Assembly: GCF_000621625.1 (NCBI RefSeq)
Contig: NZ_JHXV01000038.1
Location: 1-41,629, forward strand
Direction: 5' to 3'
From: Crocinitomix catalasitica ATCC 23190
GTDB lineage: Bacteria; Bacteroidota; Bacteroidia; Flavobacteriales_D; Crocinitomicaceae
DNA: 41,629 bases
Shown: positions 25,743-34,119 of the stretch, piece after piece
Position numbering within the stretch: position 1 is the stretch's first letter
Layout: each line of letters starts with the position of its first letter
Made by a program: the position numbers and the translations under genes
Notes under the pieces: model-generated
The model's input: the letters and a program-made list of their open reading frames with translations, nothing else
Told to the model about the DNA's origin: nothing
Databases searched by the model: none

Positions 25743-26720
25743 ATGAAATTAACCATCTTATTTACGTCTTTGCTTTTTGTGGGACTGAGCTTTGCTCAAA
25801 ATAGAATTACACCAGAGCAGTATATTGAACAATGGAAAATAACTGCCATTGAAAATATGAATAGCCACGGCATTCCAGCGAGTATAACTTTAGCGCAAGG
25901 AATATTGGAAAGCGGAAGTGGTAATAGTAAATTAGCGCGCGAAGCAAATAATCATTTTGGAATTAAATGTCACAAAGGTTGGGATGGAATGACCTTCATA
26001 CAAGATGACGATACAAAAAATGAATGTTTTAGAAGTTATGATAATGCTGCACAATCATATAGAGATCATTCTGAATTCTTAACAGGAAGAGATCGTTATT
26101 CATCATTATTTTCATTAAGCCTTACTGATTATAAAAGTTGGTCTAAAGGACTTAAGAAAGCTGGATATGCAACGAATCCTAAATATGCAGATCTATTAAT
26201 CAACTTAATTGAGAAGTATGAACTTCATCAATATGATTTAATGCCTTATTTACCAGAAAATGCACAAAAGAAAAAAGCGAAAGAATCGTTAAGCGTTAGA
26301 CCTGATAAAAACGATGTTGTTGCAAAACAAAAACATCCTTCAACAAATGCTAAGGAGATCGAATACGCTATTGGTGGTCATGACGTTTCAGTTAATAAAT
26401 ACAATAAACGATATATAGTAGTACAAGAAGGAGATACTTTTTATAGACTATCTAAGGAGTTTCAAATGTCATTATGGCAACTATATTCATACAACGATTT
26501 AGGGAAAAGAGATGTTTTAACTAAAGGTGAGATCATCTATTTAGATCCCAAAAGAACGAAGTCAAGACGAGGCGAGAATGTATTTGTATGTAGATCGCAA
26601 ATGACACTTCGTGAAATTTCTCAACAAGAAGGAATTAAATTAAAGAAATTAGTACAATACAATTTAAGTGAAGATGCTGATACAGTTTTGGCTGTAGGTA
26701 CTAAAGTTATTCTCCGTTAA
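25743..26720 (+). CDS. Secreted peptidoglycan glucosaminidase (GH73) with two LysM domains
   Basis: Taking the ATG at 25743 gives 325 residues with a signal peptide (MKLTILFTSLLFVGLSFAQ); an upstream TTG would add 21 residues before the signal and is unlikely. Residues about 25-165 are a GH73-type domain: ITPEQYIEQWK, GIPASITLAQGILESGSG with the catalytic Glu, NNHFGIKCH, FRSYDNAAQSYRDHSEFL and GYATNPKYADLLINLIEKY. Two LysM domains follow: KRYIVVQEGDTFYRLSKEF (with IIYLDP at the end) and ENVFVCRSQMTLREISQQEG (ending KVILR). It cleaves the glycan strand of peptidoglycan at GlcNAc, in growth or daughter-cell separation. A clear terminator lies 37 bases downstream. Confidence 0.92.
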   Translation: MKLTILFTSLLFVGLSFAQNRITPEQYIEQWKITAIENMNSHGIPASITLAQGILESGSGNSKLAREANNHFGIKCHKGWDGMTFIQDDDTKNECFRSYDNAAQSYRDHSEFLTGRDRYSSLFSLSLTDYKSWSKGLKKAGYATNPKYADLLINLIEKYELHQYDLMPYLPENAQKKKAKESLSVRPDKNDVVAKQKHPSTNAKEIEYAIGGHDVSVNKYNKRYIVVQEGDTFYRLSKEFQMSLWQLYSYNDLGKRDVLTKGEIIYLDPKRTKSRRGENVFVCRSQMTLREISQQEGIKLKKLVQYNLSEDADTVLAVGTKVILR

Positions 26721-26756
26721 ATCGTGAATCGATAGGAGGATTTTGGTTTGTTGTTT

Positions 26757-26791
26757 GAAAAAGGGCTGTGGTGGCCCTTTTTCGCTTTTTT
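26757..26791 (+). terminator. Rho-independent terminator of the glucosaminidase gene
   Basis: The 10-base perfect arm GAAAAAGGGC (26757-26766) pairs with GCCCTTTTTC (26774-26783) around a 7-base loop and is followed by a T run at 26786-26791. Confidence 0.88.
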
Positions 26792-26954
26792 AAAGTATTC
26801 TTGTATTTTCAAATTGTTTAGGATTGGCCTCTGAATTGATCACTACTACAGTTTAATCAAAACTATCTATATTTCAATCCTATTGGTTAGCTTGTAATTT
26901 TATAATTATTATATTTAGAATGAAGATTCTTGTAATCCTATTTATAATTTTAGT

Positions 26955-28496
26955 ATGAAACCATCAAACGAACTGCACAATTTAATAAAGTCCTTATCTA
27001 AATCTGAAAAGAGATTTTTTAAATTAAATTCTTCTCTACAATCTGGAGATAAGAACTATTTAAAAATATTTGATTTTATTGAAGGGCAAAAAAAGTATGA
27101 TGAAGAAAGTTTAAAAGCGGCTTTTAACAATGAGATTTTTATTAAACATTTGCCTTCGGAGAAGAACCATTTATACAAATTGATTCTTAAAAGTTTAAGG
27201 TCTTATTATTCTGATCAAACTATTAGTTCTCAGCTTAAACAAGAGATAAAGAATGTGGAAATTCTTTACCGAAAAGCATTGTTTAAAGAGTGTAATAAAT
27301 TTGTTAATCGAGCAAAGAAGGTCGCTGAAGAACATGAGAAATTCTATTATCAATTTGAATTATTGAATTGGGAAAAGCGATTATTAGAAGAAGCATACGA
27401 GTCGGGTATCTTTACAAGGAATTTGGATGAACTTATTGTCGAAGAGCAGGATGTTGTTGATAAGCTCCGGAACCTAGCAGAATATCACGTGCTTTATTCA
27501 AGAATCAATTATATTTTTAGAAGTGGAGGATTTACAAGAAACGAAGCAGAACGCGCCTTTGTAGAAGAGATTGAAGATTATCATTTAATTAAAGGCAAAA
27601 ACACGGCAATTTCAACGAGAGCAACAACCATTTGTTATTATATAAAAGGAGTTTGTAGTGCGAGTAAACGAGATTATGAAAACGCACTTCAATTTTTCCA
27701 GAAAACCAAGTCGGTGATGGAATTGAAGCCAAAAATAAAGAACGATTTACAGCAAAGGTATATTGCAACACTCAATTTCATGATGTTGTGCTATATCGAT
27801 CTTTACGACTTTAAGAATGCTGAAGCCACAGTCAATGAGATTAAGCAATTAGAAGGAAAAAAAGCTTTCAGTGCAATTGATACCAAGGTACGTATTTTCA
27901 CTTCAACCAATATTGGTGAATTGCAATTGTATAACCGTAAAGGAGAATTCGAAAAATCTTTACAATTAATTCCTGCGATTGAAGAAGGTTTGAATTTATA
28001 TGAAGAAAAAATAAATAAGGAAAAACAGCTGTTGTTTACTTATAATATTGCCTATGCTTATTTTGGTGTCGGTGATTTTAAGGTCGCATTAAAGTATATT
28101 AATATTGTTTTAAACGACAACGAAAAACAGTTGAGACAAGATATTTATTCATTCTCAAGAATCTTTAATTTGATCATACATTTTGAATTAGAGAATCATG
28201 ATTTTATGGAGTATGACTTAAAATCAACGGCTCGATTTTTAAATAAGCAACCCAAGGATTATCAAGTAGAAAGATTACTGATTTCTAATATTAAAATGTT
28301 GGCTAAGGGGGAAAGTCAAGCCCAACAACTGAAAATATTTACAGCGTTTCATGTAAAGTTAGTCGAGCTTTTAAAAGACGATCGTGAGAACGTAATACTA
28401 GAATATTTTGATATTCTAGCTTGGGTTGAATCAAAAATTAATTCAATTAGATTTGCCGACGCTATCATAGTACGGGTAGGAGTGAAGCTTAGATAA
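26955..28496 (+). CDS. Cytosolic helical-repeat (TPR-like) protein of unknown function
   Basis: The 513-residue protein has no signal or TM segment. It starts with LHNLIKSLSKSEKRFFKL, an opening shared by a Bacteroidota-specific family, then a charged helical region and weak TPR-like units (TICYYIKGVCSASKRDYENALQFFQKTKS, FMMLCYIDLYDFKNAEATVNEIKQ, YNIAYAYFGVGDFKVALKYINIVL). The length and repeat pattern suggest an alpha-solenoid scaffold. No catalytic motif is visible and no named function is known to me. It converges with ribB; the 3' ends overlap by eight bases. The 163-base spacer after the terminator must hold its promoter, but no perfect TAnnTTTG box was found. Confidence 0.65.
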   Translation: MKPSNELHNLIKSLSKSEKRFFKLNSSLQSGDKNYLKIFDFIEGQKKYDEESLKAAFNNEIFIKHLPSEKNHLYKLILKSLRSYYSDQTISSQLKQEIKNVEILYRKALFKECNKFVNRAKKVAEEHEKFYYQFELLNWEKRLLEEAYESGIFTRNLDELIVEEQDVVDKLRNLAEYHVLYSRINYIFRSGGFTRNEAERAFVEEIEDYHLIKGKNTAISTRATTICYYIKGVCSASKRDYENALQFFQKTKSVMELKPKIKNDLQQRYIATLNFMMLCYIDLYDFKNAEATVNEIKQLEGKKAFSAIDTKVRIFTSTNIGELQLYNRKGEFEKSLQLIPAIEEGLNLYEEKINKEKQLLFTYNIAYAYFGVGDFKVALKYINIVLNDNEKQLRQDIYSFSRIFNLIIHFELENHDFMEYDLKSTARFLNKQPKDYQVERLLISNIKMLAKGESQAQQLKIFTAFHVKLVELLKDDRENVILEYFDILAWVESKINSIRFADAIIVRVGVKLR

Positions 28497-29592
28497 AAGG
28501 AATTACTTTGTTAAGTGTAAGTCCATAAGCTTGTATCACCGCATCGTTAATATTAGAGCTATTAGAGATTAAGTTAAGGTTTGTGATTTTCAAATCTCTT
28601 AAAATTTGAGCCCCAATTCCGTAATCTTTACCATCTGACGCACGCTTAGTATTGTCATTGTACATCAATAACTTTTCTATCAAACCGATTTGTTTCTCTT
28701 CTTGTTGAATAAAAACAAGTGCTCCTTTACCAGCTTTCTCAATCATCTTCAATGAAGCACTTAAATTAGATTGTTTATCCGAACGAATAGCATCTAATAA
28801 ATTGTTCGTGAAAGAAGTTGATTCAACACGGACCAAAATGTCTTCATTTTCATCCCATTCACCTTTAAAGATGGCAAGGTGTTCGTCGTCAGTTGTCGTT
28901 TGCTTATAAGCAACTAATTTAAAGTCACCCCATAATGTTTTGATATCAGCTTCAACTTTTCTTTCAATTAAAGATTCATGTTTTAGTCTATAAGCGATTA
29001 AATCAGCGATTGAAATAATTTTTAAATCGAATTTTTTAGCAACTTCCACAAGCTGTGGCAATCTCGCCATACTACCATCTTCATTTAAAATCTCAACCAA
29101 TATTCCGGCTGGCTTAAATCCTCCAAGACGCGCTAAATCTATCGCAGCCTCTGTATGTCCAGCCCGTCTTAAAACACCACCGTTTTTCGCTTTTAAAGGA
29201 AAAATATGACCTGGTCTGCCTAAATCTGCAGGTTTAGTATCATCTTTGGTAAGAAATTCTATTGTTTTTGCTCTATCATAAGCAGATATACCTGTTGTAC
29301 ATCCGTGTCCTATAAGGTCAACAGAAACTGTAAATTGAGTATTGTGAAGAACTGTATTGTCATCAACCATCATGTTTAATGATAATTCATCACAACGATC
29401 AGCAGTAAGTGGAGCACAAATTAATCCCCTACCATAAGTAGCCATAAAGTTGATCATTTCTGGCGTTACCTTTTCTGCTGCAGCAATAAAGTCACCTTCA
29501 TTTTCTCGATCCTCATCATCAACTACGATAACAACTTTTCCAGATTTTATATCCTCTATTGCGTCTTCAATTGTATTCAATTTGAATGTCAT
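28489..29592 (-). CDS. ribB: 3,4-dihydroxy-2-butanone 4-phosphate synthase with a degenerate GTP cyclohydrolase II domain (RibBX-like)
   Basis: The 367-residue protein has an intact RibB domain (1-200): [14 protein letters not shown], the [10 protein letters not shown] block, FTVSVDL, the [13 protein letters not shown] loop, [22 protein letters not shown] and a GILVEI segment. It makes the four-carbon unit of riboflavin from ribulose 5-phosphate. The C-terminal part (about 208-367) follows the order of GTP cyclohydrolase II, but the zinc-binding block normally written C-x2-GD-x-F-x-S-x-RCDCG is replaced by [16 protein letters not shown], with no Cys, and the YLRQEGRGIGL motif reads [11 protein letters not shown]. 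The last domain is thus almost surely inactive for GTP hydrolysis. RibBX proteins with a decayed second domain are known in Proteobacteria. Cyclohydrolase II must come from another gene. Confidence 0.9.
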   Translation of the reverse strand: MTFKLNTIEDAIEDIKSGKVVIVVDDEDRENEGDFIAAAEKVTPEMINFMATYGRGLICAPLTADRCDELSLNMMVDDNTVLHNTQFTVSVDLIGHGCTTGISAYDRAKTIEFLTKDDTKPADLGRPGHIFPLKAKNGGVLRRAGHTEAAIDLARLGGFKPAGILVEILNEDGSMARLPQLVEVAKKFDLKIISIADLIAYRLKHESLIERKVEADIKTLWGDFKLVAYKQTTTDDEHLAIFKGEWDENEDILVRVESTSFTNNLLDAIRSDKQSNLSASLKMIEKAGKGALVFIQQEEKQIGLIEKLLMYNDNTKRASDGKDYGIGAQILRDLKITNLNLISNSSNINDAVIQAYGLTLNKVIPFI

Positions 29593-29612
29593 AATATATC
29601 TCTTTTGCGGTA

Positions 29613-29643
29613 CAAAATTAGTCTTTATATACTGTTAAACCAA
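29613..29643 (-). promoter_or_regulatory. Promoter of the ribB-like gene
   Basis: On the minus strand TTG (29643-29641) is followed after 20 bases by TAATTTTG (29620-29613), then the ATG at 29592. The leader of about 15 bases leaves no room for an FMN riboswitch. Confidence 0.55.
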
Positions 29644-29693
29644 ATATAATAACCTGAGTTAATTTCTAGAATTTTACGATAATATGATACAAC

Positions 29694-30875
29694 CTAGTTG
29701 GGATTCGATATTTTGAATAATTGGTTCAGCTTTTCAACTGATTTTTCCCAGCTGTACATGTTGGAAACCATTTGCTTACCATTTTGCGCAATCTCATTGT
29801 AAAAGTTTTCGTCGTTTAATAATTGACGAATTGAGGTAGAGAACTCTTCTGCAGAATTTGCAATTAAAATAGATTCATTAGGAATTGCTTTCAATGCATT
29901 ATTTGCCATTGTTGTAGTGATACAAGGAAGTCCCATTAACATCGCTTCAAGTAACTTGTTTTGCAGTCCCGTTCCAATGAATAACGGGGCAATAAATATT
30001 TTTCCTTGGGCATAACTCAGTCGAATGTCATCTACCCAGCCTGTAACCGTTACATTTTCAATATGATTCAATTGTTTTATTCGGTGATGTGGATTCGCAC
30101 CAGACAATAATAATTTTACTTTTAAATTTTCTTTTGATAAAAGTGGCAAGATTTGAAGAGCTATATATTCTGCACATTCAATATTCGGCGCATAATTCAT
30201 ATTCCCAGTAAAAACTAATTCATATACTTTATCTACTTGTTGATCAAAGGAACTGAATTTGGGGGCAACGCCATTTTCAACTATTGTGATTGATTTGTGT
30301 TGGGGATGGTTGATAAAAGCGCTATCTTGATCGGAGATAATTGTATGATGATTGAAGTAGTCAAAAATCCGATTTTCATATGCACTCAACCTCTTTCCTT
30401 CTTGCAATAGTAGCCACTTTTTTAAACCTTTTGAAATAGATGCTCTTCTGTACATTCCTTTTCCTAAAGCATCCATATAGTCAATTGTTTTAGGTGTATT
30501 GTGAATGTCTTTCACGTATTCAGACGTTCTAATCAATTGACAATAAATATGATCAGGATTAATTTTTTGAATGGAATTTTTAATTTTTTGATGAATCCAT
30601 TTTTGGTAGAAATAGCCGATCTGAAAAGGTTTAGCGCTAAATATCATCAAAAAAAGATTCCAAAGAATTCCTATTTTATTAAGTTTAGCGACTTGTAGAC
30701 TGGTTACTATTTCCTCAATAACCTTTCTGTCTTCTGGACTAACTTTTTTATCGGACAAGCAAAAAAGATGAATTTCATGATCCTTCGCTAATTCTTTAAT
30801 TTGATAATATGCACGTAATTTGTCTCCTTTTTCAAGTGGGTAAGGGAAGCGAGAAAGAAGAACAAAAATTTTCAT
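29694..30875 (-). CDS. GT4 family glycosyltransferase
   Basis: The 393-residue protein has the two Rossmann domains of GT-B enzymes. The start MKIFVLLSRFPYPLEKGDKLRAYYQI is like the sugar transferases of the EpsH1/PEP-CTERM-associated group (TIGR03087). The nucleotide-sugar part has FTGNMNYAPNIECAEYI, VTVTGWVDDIRLSYAQGKIFIAPL and the E-x7-E-like GTGLQNKLLEAMLMGLPCITT block. It is cytosolic or peripherally bound and adds a sugar in surface glycan assembly. It is the last gene of the group START-like, LptF/G-like, GT4, GT4, with 14 bases to the previous GT. The donor and acceptor sugars cannot be read from the sequence. Confidence 0.85.
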   Translation of the reverse strand: MKIFVLLSRFPYPLEKGDKLRAYYQIKELAKDHEIHLFCLSDKKVSPEDRKVIEEIVTSLQVAKLNKIGILWNLFLMIFSAKPFQIGYFYQKWIHQKIKNSIQKINPDHIYCQLIRTSEYVKDIHNTPKTIDYMDALGKGMYRRASISKGLKKWLLLQEGKRLSAYENRIFDYFNHHTIISDQDSAFINHPQHKSITIVENGVAPKFSSFDQQVDKVYELVFTGNMNYAPNIECAEYIALQILPLLSKENLKVKLLLSGANPHHRIKQLNHIENVTVTGWVDDIRLSYAQGKIFIAPLFIGTGLQNKLLEAMLMGLPCITTTMANNALKAIPNESILIANSAEEFSTSIRQLLNDENFYNEIAQNGKQMVSNMYSWEKSVEKLNQLFKISNPN

Positions 30876-30889
30876 ATGAGCGAAACTAC

Positions 30890-32080
30890 TTAAAGATTTT
30901 CGTAAAACTTTAATAGATCTTTCATGATTTTAGAGTTGTCATATTGCTCTTCAACTAATCTTCGAGCGTTATCTCCAATACGTGAAATCTCTGAAGGGTT
31001 GGCAATTAATTTATCAATTGCAGCGACAATGTCATCTGAAGAATTGGCAATAATAATATTTTCACCATTTTTATAATTGATACCTTCAGCACCAATTTTT
31101 GTAGTGATTATTGTTTTACCTAAGGCCATAGCTTCAATTATCTTAACGCGCATACCGCTTCCTGAAAGTAATGGTGCAATAAGAACATCGTATTTCCGCA
31201 TGAAATCAATCGCACTTTTTACTTCAGCGTAAATGTGAAGATTGTCTTCAGATAATACTTTAATATAATTTGGCATTTTACGCCCAGCCAAATGAAGTGA
31301 TATATCTTTTGACTTAATGCTGGGCCAAATGTCGTCTAATAACCAATTAATGGCTTCTTTATTTGGTTCCCAATCCATCGCTCCAATGTGGAAGAAAGAT
31401 AGTGGTAATTCAGCTGTCTTCTTAAGTGGTTTGTACTTGCCAAGGTTGATGCCGAATGGAATTGTGATTATAGGTGGTTCACAATCCATTTTTTTAAATT
31501 TTTTAGTATCCTCAAAACTAATCGCTGCAATACCGTCTACCTCATTTATTGTTGCATGTTCGTATTTTTTTAATTTAGAAGCCAAGTGTTTTAAATAGAT
31601 TTTTTTAGCCTTGTTTCCAGTCGAATTTGCCAGACGTTGCCAAATTAAATGCTCTAAATTGTGCGAACGCAATACTATTTTTGCTTTACTATACTTTCGG
31701 ATTATAGAAATATAAGGTGTCATGAAAAGACTTTCAAGATGCACAATATCAAATGTGTTTTCTTCAAGAATCTCGGTAAGTCTTTTACTATAATCAGGTG
31801 AAAAGAATCGACTAATATTGTATGAATCAGCTGTGACAAGTGCTGAAAAGGCATCTATTACATTGACTCTTGTATCGACAAAAATAGCTTCAATTTCAGT
31901 TTTATCTATAAATCCTTCACTAAAAGCTTCGTATAAAAAAGGGTGTTTTTCAGTGCAAATAGTCAGTATTTGTAGATCAATATTAAGATCTATTAATCCA
32001 GTTGAGATATTGTTAATTGCAATACACCCTCCATCTACTGTTGGCTGGGGTGGTTTATTGCTCAGTTGTAAAACCTTCAT
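30890..32080 (-). CDS. GT4 family glycosyltransferase
   Basis: The 396-residue GT-B enzyme has the N-terminal MKVLQLSNKPPQPTVDGGCIAINNI acceptor domain with a DGG(C/A) loop. The C-terminal donor domain contains FFHIGAMDWEPNKEAINWLLDDIW, LHLAGRKMPNYI, YDVLIAPLLSGSGMRVKIIEAMALGKTIITT with the conserved Glu pair, and a final IGDNARRLVEEQYD. It starts one base after the stop of the LptF/G permease gene and is followed after 14 bases by a second GT4, so the three are in one operon. A role in LPS or exopolysaccharide assembly is inferred from the neighbours. Confidence 0.85.
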   Translation of the reverse strand: MKVLQLSNKPPQPTVDGGCIAINNISTGLIDLNIDLQILTICTEKHPFLYEAFSEGFIDKTEIEAIFVDTRVNVIDAFSALVTADSYNISRFFSPDYSKRLTEILEENTFDIVHLESLFMTPYISIIRKYSKAKIVLRSHNLEHLIWQRLANSTGNKAKKIYLKHLASKLKKYEHATINEVDGIAAISFEDTKKFKKMDCEPPIITIPFGINLGKYKPLKKTAELPLSFFHIGAMDWEPNKEAINWLLDDIWPSIKSKDISLHLAGRKMPNYIKVLSEDNLHIYAEVKSAIDFMRKYDVLIAPLLSGSGMRVKIIEAMALGKTIITTKIGAEGINYKNGENIIIANSSDDIVAAIDKLIANPSEISRIGDNARRLVEEQYDNSKIMKDLLKFYENL

Positions 32081-32081
32081 A

Positions 32082-33524
32082 TTAATTCTTTTTACGGATT
32101 AGTTTACGCCAGTATTTTTTATAAACATCTAAATCAAATAGGGCGGAATCGTTTGCCGATTTATATGTTAGGAAAATTCCAAGTGGTGTTAAAATAATAG
32201 TACTCATCCAGAGTCCTTTCCATACTTCTATGAAACCTGAATCTACCATGTTTTCACCTGAAATAGTTAATATATAATAAAGTAAAAAGAAAAGTGTAGC
32301 AAATACCAGTGGTGCACCTAGTCCTCCTTTTCTTACAATAGCACCCAATGGTGCACCAATAAAGAATAAGACAATTATAGCGATAGATAGGGTGAATTTT
32401 TTATGCCACGCGCCTTTAAAATTAGCTAATGTTGTAAGGTCACCATTATCAATAATCGTTTGCGTATTGGCAAGGTTTTTATTGGCTCTAATTTTACCCT
32501 GCGCATTTTGCATGGCCGTAAAATATTCCATTTTTGGTAAACTATCTAAAAAAAGTATGGTATCAATTTTTACTATGCCGTCCGAATTTATTAATAGATC
32601 AGAACTGTCTTTTTTTTGATCGTAATTTTTATTTAGAATTAGAATTTGATTAAATATCGTTGTCTGAAATTCTGAATCCGTTGTATCTTGTTCGAGATAT
32701 AACGAATCAATTGCAACGCCTAATTGTCTATAATTCATCATTTCGAATTCCCGTTTAAAGAGATCTTCACTTTCCTTTTTGAGGTCAAATCCACTCATGC
32801 TAAATTTGAAGATGGCCTCGTTGAAGAACGATTTTTGGAATGGTGCTTTCAAGTCATTCGAACTGCTTTGTTGAATGGGTTCATACATCGCACCATTGAT
32901 CAACTTGAGTAATAAGAATCTTTTGTTTTCAGATTGAATCATTTCACCTGACTCAGCTTTTATTGTTTTACCAACATTTCCTTTGTCTGTTTCATAAATA
33001 ATGATATCCTGCAATATACCTGTATCGTCATTTTTCTTACCTACTTTAATGCTATAGTTGGCGATGTCATTATAAAATACGCCTTCCGTGATCCCGAAAG
33101 TTGGTTTTTTAATCTGAATGGTATAAATAATTGTTCGCGATTTTAAATTCGCTAAGGGTAATATATAATTCGAAAAATAAAATGCTGATGCACTCAGTAA
33201 GAGTACAAATATCAGCATCGGATTCATGATTCGAAATAATGATAATCCTGATGATTTTAAAGCTGTAAGTTCGTTTTTCTCAGCCAGATTCCCAAATGTC
33301 ATAATTGATGAGAACAGCACTGCAAGTGGCAGGGCTAATGGAATTAATGTTGCCGATACGTAAAAGAGTAATTTTAGAATAACGGAAATATCAAGACCTT
33401 TGCCCATCAGATCATCTACATATTTCCATAAGAATTGCATGATCAAAAAGAACATGGCAATGAAAAATGTAATCATGAATGGTCCAATAAAAGACCGAAT
33501 GATAAATATGTTGAGCTTCTTCAA
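32082..33524 (-). CDS. LptF/LptG-family permease (YjgP/YjgQ)
   Basis: The 480-residue inner-membrane protein has six TM segments, three before (about 12-32, 53-75, 98-118) and three after (about 385-470) a large periplasmic domain, as in LptF and LptG. The signature TLIPLALPLAVLFSSIMTFGNLAEKNELTALKSSG at 55-91 includes the NELTALKSSG coupling helix that contacts the LptB ATPase. The periplasmic beta-jellyroll accepts LPS. The C-terminal GAPLGAIVRKGGLGAPLV also matches. Bacteroidota have LptF/G-like genes at separate loci, so I do not choose between F and G. It is 58 bases after the START-like gene and one base before the first GT4. Confidence 0.88.
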   Translation of the reverse strand: MKKLNIFIIRSFIGPFMITFFIAMFFLIMQFLWKYVDDLMGKGLDISVILKLLFYVSATLIPLALPLAVLFSSIMTFGNLAEKNELTALKSSGLSLFRIMNPMLIFVLLLSASAFYFSNYILPLANLKSRTIIYTIQIKKPTFGITEGVFYNDIANYSIKVGKKNDDTGILQDIIIYETDKGNVGKTIKAESGEMIQSENKRFLLLKLINGAMYEPIQQSSSNDLKAPFQKSFFNEAIFKFSMSGFDLKKESEDLFKREFEMMNYRQLGVAIDSLYLEQDTTDSEFQTTIFNQILILNKNYDQKKDSSDLLINSDGIVKIDTILFLDSLPKMEYFTAMQNAQGKIRANKNLANTQTIIDNGDLTTLANFKGAWHKKFTLSIAIIVLFFIGAPLGAIVRKGGLGAPLVFATLFFLLYYILTISGENMVDSGFIEVWKGLWMSTIILTPLGIFLTYKSANDSALFDLDVYKKYWRKLIRKKN

Positions 33525-33582
33525 GGCCTTTATTTAATTAAACGTGCTTGAGAAAAGAAAAGTACAAATTTTATGTAATAAA

Positions 33583-33972
33583 TTACGATCCGATTGTTTT
33601 CTTTAAGTCGTTGATTTGATTTGTCCAAAGTAATTTCGCCTCGTCCATTTCATCCTCTTCTGCAAAGTCAGTTACGATTACTGCTACATCATTGGTCAAA
33701 TCGTCTACTTTAATTGATAATTCGAAATAAGTATTTAAGCCTTCTTCAAAATCCTCTAACCATTGGAATTTAATTGCTTCACCTTTTTTCTTACTAATCA
33801 ATTTAGCTTCCTCTGTACTGCCATCCCAAAAAAAAGTATATACATCATCCTTAATGTTAACATCATCGGCAAACCATTCACTTAAACCACTAGGGGTACT
33901 CATCATATTATATAAAACTGTTGTTGAAGAATTCACTTCAAATTCTAGTTCATATTTTATTTTTTCTGACAT
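33583..33972 (-). CDS. START-like/AHSA1-type domain protein
   Basis: The 129-residue protein lacks a signal peptide. It shows the START-like (SRPBCC) order: KIKYELEFEVNSSTTVLYNMMSTPSGLSEWFADDVNI with the WFADDV turn, then DVYTFFWDG, AIKFQWLEDF, ELSIKVDDLTNDVAVIVTDFAE and a long C-terminal helix WTNQINDLKKTIGS. This is a conserved small Bacteroidota protein, often found in single copy. The fold binds hydrophobic ligands, but the ligand is unknown. The gene stands 58 bases before the LptF/G permease gene on the same strand and may be read with it; the link to lipid handling is inference only. Confidence 0.83.
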   Translation of the reverse strand: MSEKIKYELEFEVNSSTTVLYNMMSTPSGLSEWFADDVNIKDDVYTFFWDGSTEEAKLISKKKGEAIKFQWLEDFEEGLNTYFELSIKVDDLTNDVAVIVTDFAEEDEMDEAKLLWTNQINDLKKTIGS

Positions 33973-34119
33973 GCTAATAACTTATAATTTTTAAAGTCGC
34001 GCAAGATACTAAAAATTAAAGATTTTAGCAGATAATAATGATAGAAACGACACCAATTTAACACTAAATGGGAAAAAGCTAATTAATCTAGGTTTTAAGA
34101 TCAAATAATTAATCATAAT

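Noticed and set aside
29593-29693. FMN riboswitch upstream of the ribB-like gene
   Set aside because: The likely promoter leaves a leader of about 15 bases, and no FMN-aptamer-like conserved sequence is visible in the 101-base spacer.
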